Shown one piece after another: positions 60,839 through 64,000 of a DNA stretch of 64,000 nt. Origin of the DNA: CAMEON01 sp963643175 (GTDB taxonomy: Bacteria; Bacillota; Clostridia; Oscillospirales; CAG-272); NCBI GenBank assembly GCA_963643175.1, contig CAVIJF010000003.1:47289-111288 (forward strand). The letters are read 5' to 3'. The notes beneath the pieces are model-generated. The model made no database searches, was not told the origin of the DNA, and saw nothing but the letters and a program-made list of their open reading frames with translations. Numbering within the stretch: position 1 is the stretch's first letter; every line of letters begins with the position of its first letter. A program made the position numbers and the translations under genes.

Positions 60839-61309
60839 GTGCCGAGAAGAGGTTCAATCTCGAAAAGAGATGTGTTGCCGGATCCGTTGTACAACTCCAA
60901 GCTGGTGACCAAGCTGGTGAACAACGTGATGTACGACGGCAAGAAGGGCGTTGCGCAGACTATCGTGTATGATGCGTTCAACATCATCGCCGATAAGACG
61001 GGCGAGAACGCTCTGGAAGTTTTCCAGGCCGCGCTTGACAACATCAAGCCGGAGTTGGAGGTCAAGGCGCGCCGCGTCGGCGGTTCGACCTATCAGGTCC
61101 CGATGGACGTGCGCCCCGACCGCAAGCAGACGCTGGCTCTTCGCTGGCTGATCAGCTATGCCCGGTCCCGCTCCGAGCGGACCATGGCAGAGCGTCTCGC
61201 CGGTGAGATTCTGGACGCCAAGAACAGTATGGGCGGAGCCTTCAAGAAGAAGGAAGAGACCCATCGTATGGCGGAGGCGAACAAGGCGTTCGCGCATTAC
61301 AAGTATTGA
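60839..61309 (+). CDS. rpsG: 30S ribosomal protein S7
   Basis: S7 nucleates assembly of the 30S head. The 156-residue protein has the expected MPRRGSISKRDVLPDPLYNS start, VGGSTYQVPMDVRPDRK and the C-terminal NKAFAHYKY. The start is GTG 60839 behind AAGGAGGG; a short TTCATT/AATGAA hairpin abuts that site. Length is typical. Confidence 0.98.
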   Translation: MPRRGSISKRDVLPDPLYNSKLVTKLVNNVMYDGKKGVAQTIVYDAFNIIADKTGENALEVFQAALDNIKPELEVKARRVGGSTYQVPMDVRPDRKQTLALRWLISYARSRSERTMAERLAGEILDAKNSMGGAFKKKEETHRMAEANKAFAHYKY

Positions 61310-61360
61310 TCGGCGGGCAGTTGCCGCTGATCGGTCAATTCAAAACCAAGGAGTAAATCA

Positions 61361-63448
61361 ATGCCTAGGGAATATTCTCTTGAAAATACCCGGAATATCG
61401 GCATTATGGCGCACATTGATGCCGGTAAGACCACGACAACAGAGCGTATCCTGTTCTATACCGGAAAGACCCATAAGCTGGGCGAGGTCCATGAGGGCGC
61501 CGCCACGATGGACTGGATGGAGGAAGAGCAGGAGAGAGGTATTACCATTACCTCTGCCGCTACCACCTGCTACTGGAAGGATCATCGTATCAACATCATC
61601 GATACCCCCGGACACGTGGATTTCACCGTCGAGGTCGAGCGTTCCCTGCGTGTGCTGGACGGTTCCGTGACCGTCTTTTGCGCCAAGGGCGGCGTTGAGC
61701 CCCAGTCCGAGACCGTCTGGCGCCAGGCGGACAAGTATCATGTGCCGAGAATGGCATATGTCAACAAGATGGACATCACCGGCGCGGACTTCTACCGCGT
61801 GCTGGACATGATGCGTGACCGTCTGCATACGAACCCCGTCCCGATTCAGCTCCCCATCGGCAAGGAGATGGGCTTCCGCGGCATCGTTGACCTGGTGGAG
61901 ATGGAAGCCGACGTCTACTATGATGCCGATGGCAAGGATGTGCGCGTCGAGCCGATTCCGGACGATCTGAAGGAGCTGGCTCAGAAGTATCACGACGAGA
62001 TGGTCGAGGCTGCCGCCGAGACGGACGAGGTGCTGATGGAGAAGTACCTGGAGGAGGGAACCCTCTCCAAGGACGAAATCCGCGCCGCGCTCCGCAAGGC
62101 AACCATCGCCAACGAGATCGTGCCTGTCTGCTGCGGTTCTTCCTACCGTAACAAGGGCGTCCAGAAGATGCTGGATGCAGTCGTTGACTATATGCCTTCC
62201 CCGCTGGATATTCCGCCCGTGGACGGCATCAACCCGGATACCGGGGACGAGGACACCCGCAAGGCGGATGACAATGAGCCGTTCTCCGCACTGGCGTTCA
62301 AGATTATGACCGACCCGTTCGTCGGCAAGCTGTGCTACTTCCGGGTTTACTCCGGTGTGGTGCACGCAGGCGACATCGTGTACAACTCCACCAAGGGCAA
62401 GCGCGAGCGTTTGGGTCGTATCCTGATGATGCACGCGAACGACCGGACGGATATCGACACCTGCTACACGGGCGACATCGCGGCTGCCATCGGCGTGAAG
62501 AACACCACCACCGGTGATACCTTCTGCGACGAGAAGCACCCGATTATTCTGGAGTCCATGGAGTTCCCGGAGCCTGTTATCCGGGTCGCCATCGAGCCCA
62601 AGACCCGCGCGGGTCAGGAGAAGATGGGTATCGCCCTCTCCAAGCTGGCAGAGGAGGATCCCACCTTCCGCACATGGACCGACGAGGAAACCGGTCAGAC
62701 CATCATCGCCGGTATGGGCGAGCTGCACCTGCAGATTATCGTGGAGCGTATGCTGCGCGAGTTCAAGGTGGAAGCCAATATCGGTAAGCCGCAGGTCGCG
62801 TACAAGGAGACCATCCGCAAGAAGGTGGATCAGGAAACCAAGTACAAGCGCCAGTCCGGCGGTTCCGGTCAGTACGGTCATGTCAAGATTACCATTGAGC
62901 CCAACGAGCCCGGTAAGGGCTATGAGTTCGTCAACGCCGTGGTCGGCGGCTCCATCCCGAAGGAATTCATTCCTGCGGTCGATGCCGGTATCCAGGGCGC
63001 TATGCAGAACGGTGTGCTCGCCGGCTACAACGTCGTGGACGTGAAGGTCACGCTGTATGACGGTTCCTATCACGAGGTTGACTCCTCCGATATGGCATTC
63101 AAGATCGCCGGTTCCATGGCGTTCAAGGAGGCTATGCGGAAGGCGGATCCCGTGCTGACCGAGCCTGTCATGAAGGTCGTTACCATTGTGCCGGAAGAGT
63201 ACATGGGCGATGTCATCGGCGACTTCAACTCCCGCCGCGGACAGATCAACAGCATGGAGGCAAGCAACGGCGGTGTCGAGGAGATTACCGCGTTCGTCCC
63301 GCTGTCCAATATGTTCGGATATGCTACCGACCTGCGCTCCAAAACGCAGGGACGCGGCATCTACTCTATGGAGCCCAGCCACTTCGCTGAGGTGCCCAAG
63401 AGCATTCAGGACGAAATCATCAAGGCACGCGGAAAGGCTCAGGCCTGA
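61361..63448 (+). CDS. fusA: Elongation factor G
   Basis: EF-G is the translocation GTPase. The 695-residue protein has G1 AHIDAGKTTTTERIL (about residue 17), the switch region QERGITITSAATTC, G3 DTPGHVDFTVEVERSL, G4 NKMDITGADF, and domains II-V with YKETIRKKV and GRGIYSMEPSHFAEV. AAGGAG lies before ATG 61361. It follows rpsG at 51 nt and precedes tuf at 60 nt. Confidence 0.98.
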   Translation: MPREYSLENTRNIGIMAHIDAGKTTTTERILFYTGKTHKLGEVHEGAATMDWMEEEQERGITITSAATTCYWKDHRINIIDTPGHVDFTVEVERSLRVLDGSVTVFCAKGGVEPQSETVWRQADKYHVPRMAYVNKMDITGADFYRVLDMMRDRLHTNPVPIQLPIGKEMGFRGIVDLVEMEADVYYDADGKDVRVEPIPDDLKELAQKYHDEMVEAAAETDEVLMEKYLEEGTLSKDEIRAALRKATIANEIVPVCCGSSYRNKGVQKMLDAVVDYMPSPLDIPPVDGINPDTGDEDTRKADDNEPFSALAFKIMTDPFVGKLCYFRVYSGVVHAGDIVYNSTKGKRERLGRILMMHANDRTDIDTCYTGDIAAAIGVKNTTTGDTFCDEKHPIILESMEFPEPVIRVAIEPKTRAGQEKMGIALSKLAEEDPTFRTWTDEETGQTIIAGMGELHLQIIVERMLREFKVEANIGKPQVAYKETIRKKVDQETKYKRQSGGSGQYGHVKITIEPNEPGKGYEFVNAVVGGSIPKEFIPAVDAGIQGAMQNGVLAGYNVVDVKVTLYDGSYHEVDSSDMAFKIAGSMAFKEAMRKADPVLTEPVMKVVTIVPEEYMGDVIGDFNSRRGQINSMEASNGGVEEITAFVPLSNMFGYATDLRSKTQGRGIYSMEPSHFAEVPKSIQDEIIKARGKAQA

Positions 63449-63508
63449 TCCGCGTACCCGCGATTTTCCAAGTAAATCAAAAAAATACAATAACGGAGGA
63501 TTTTTACA

Positions 63509-64000
63509 ATGGCAAAGGCTACATTCGAGCGTACCAAGCCCCATGTCAACATTGGTACCATCGGTCACGTTGACCACGGTAAGACCACTCTGACTGCCGC
63601 TATCACCAAGGTTCTGTCCCTGAAGAACGGTAAGAACGAGTTCCTGGCGTATGACCAGATCGATAACGCGCCCGAGGAGAAGGCACGCGGTATCACAATC
63701 AACACCCGTCACGTTGAGTACGAGACTGACAAGCGCCACTATGCGCATGTCGACTGCCCCGGTCACGCTGACTACGTTAAGAACATGATCACCGGTGCCG
63801 CTCAGATGGACGGTGCTATCCTGGTCGTGGCTGCTACCGATGGCCCTCTCGCCCAGACCCGTGAGCACGTGCTGCTTGCCCGTCAGGTCGGCGTGCCTGC
63901 CATCGTCGTGTTCATGAACAAGACCGACCTGGTTGACGATGAGGAGCTGCTGGATCTGGTCGAGATGGAAGTCCGCGAGCTGCTGTCTTCCTACGACTTC
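63509..64000 (+). CDS. tuf: Elongation factor Tu, N-terminal part (cut by window end)
   Basis: EF-Tu brings aminoacyl-tRNA to the ribosome. The first 164 codons are visible: GTIGHVDHGKTTLTAAI (G1), EEKARGITINTRHVEYE (switch), DCPGHADYVKNMITGAAQMD (G3) and NKTDLVDDEELLDLVEMEV (G4). Most copies read NKCD or NKVD at G4. ACGGAGGA precedes ATG 63509. The rest lies beyond the window. Confidence 0.97.
   Translation, partial: MAKATFERTKPHVNIGTIGHVDHGKTTLTAAITKVLSLKNGKNEFLAYDQIDNAPEEKARGITINTRHVEYETDKRHYAHVDCPGHADYVKNMITGAAQMDGAILVVAATDGPLAQTREHVLLARQVGVPAIVVFMNKTDLVDDEELLDLVEMEVRELLSSYDF

Overview
The window looks like part of a chromosome (probably a metagenome-assembled contig, because a 10-base N gap sits inside rnfG) from a GC-rich anaerobic Firmicute. 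The best fit is a gut Clostridia lineage of the Oscillospirales/Ruminococcaceae type. Reasons: Clostridia-style gene orders (plsX-rnc-smc-ftsY, nadD-yqeK-rsfS, rnfCDGEAB followed by apbE, a NusG-domain-II protein and a Gx transporter), a Rex repressor, a Na+-pumping decarboxylase cluster, a 2-hydroxyacyl-CoA dehydratase activase system, the insert-containing S12 of Firmicutes, and strong Shine-Dalgarno sites with frequent ATGA overlaps. Almost everything is core genome. I see no prophage, CRISPR array, transposase, rRNA or tRNA gene.

Layout. 1-13.1 kb (+): end of rplT, a SpoU-type rRNA methyltransferase, dprA, topA, trmFO, plsX, rnc, smc and ftsY. 13.1-18.4 kb (+): an in-frame RdgB-YhbY fusion, a lipoprotein, nadD, yqeK, rsfS, a dCMP deaminase-like gene, a second lipoprotein and rimI. 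18.4-20 kb (-): a broken DUF421 gene and truB. 20.1-25.2 kb (+): a promoter-led operon for a Na+-translocating decarboxylase with two different carboxyltransferases, a small membrane subunit, a biotin carrier and the beta pump. 25.3-34.9 kb: a DUF2974 hydrolase (+), then minus-strand genes: a zinc-ribbon membrane protein, a two-piece dehydratase activase, hslO, a methyltransferase, a YerC-type regulator, a structured region with small ORFs, and yajC. 35-46.9 kb (+): tsaD, rex, dnaD-like and dnaC-like loader genes, the complete Rnf complex, and apbE with its two partners. 46.9-51.2 kb (-): a frameshifted AraC gene, an ECF sigma/DUF4367 chimera and a large secreted carbohydrate-active lipoprotein. 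51.2-52 kb: a repeat-rich gene-free island. 52-64 kb (+): rpoB, rpoC, rpsL, rpsG, fusA and the start of tuf, with clear promoters before rpoB and rpsL and a terminator after rpoC.

How it fits together: the energy genes are coherent. Rnf couples ferredoxin:NAD+ oxidoreduction to ion transport, ApbE flavinylates RnfD and RnfG, Rex senses NADH/NAD+, and the decarboxylase can build or spend a sodium gradient. The most interesting unexplained items are a three-way-junction structure next to small Cys-rich ORFs below yajC, the sigma/anti-sigma chimera, the hybrid decarboxylase/transcarboxylase, the RdgB-YhbY fusion, inverted repeats flanking rpsL, a structured leader before the dehydratase activase, and dispersed GC-rich palindromic repeats, one of which supplies a promoter element. 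Frameshift calls are provisional because this is a draft assembly with at least one misassembled spot.
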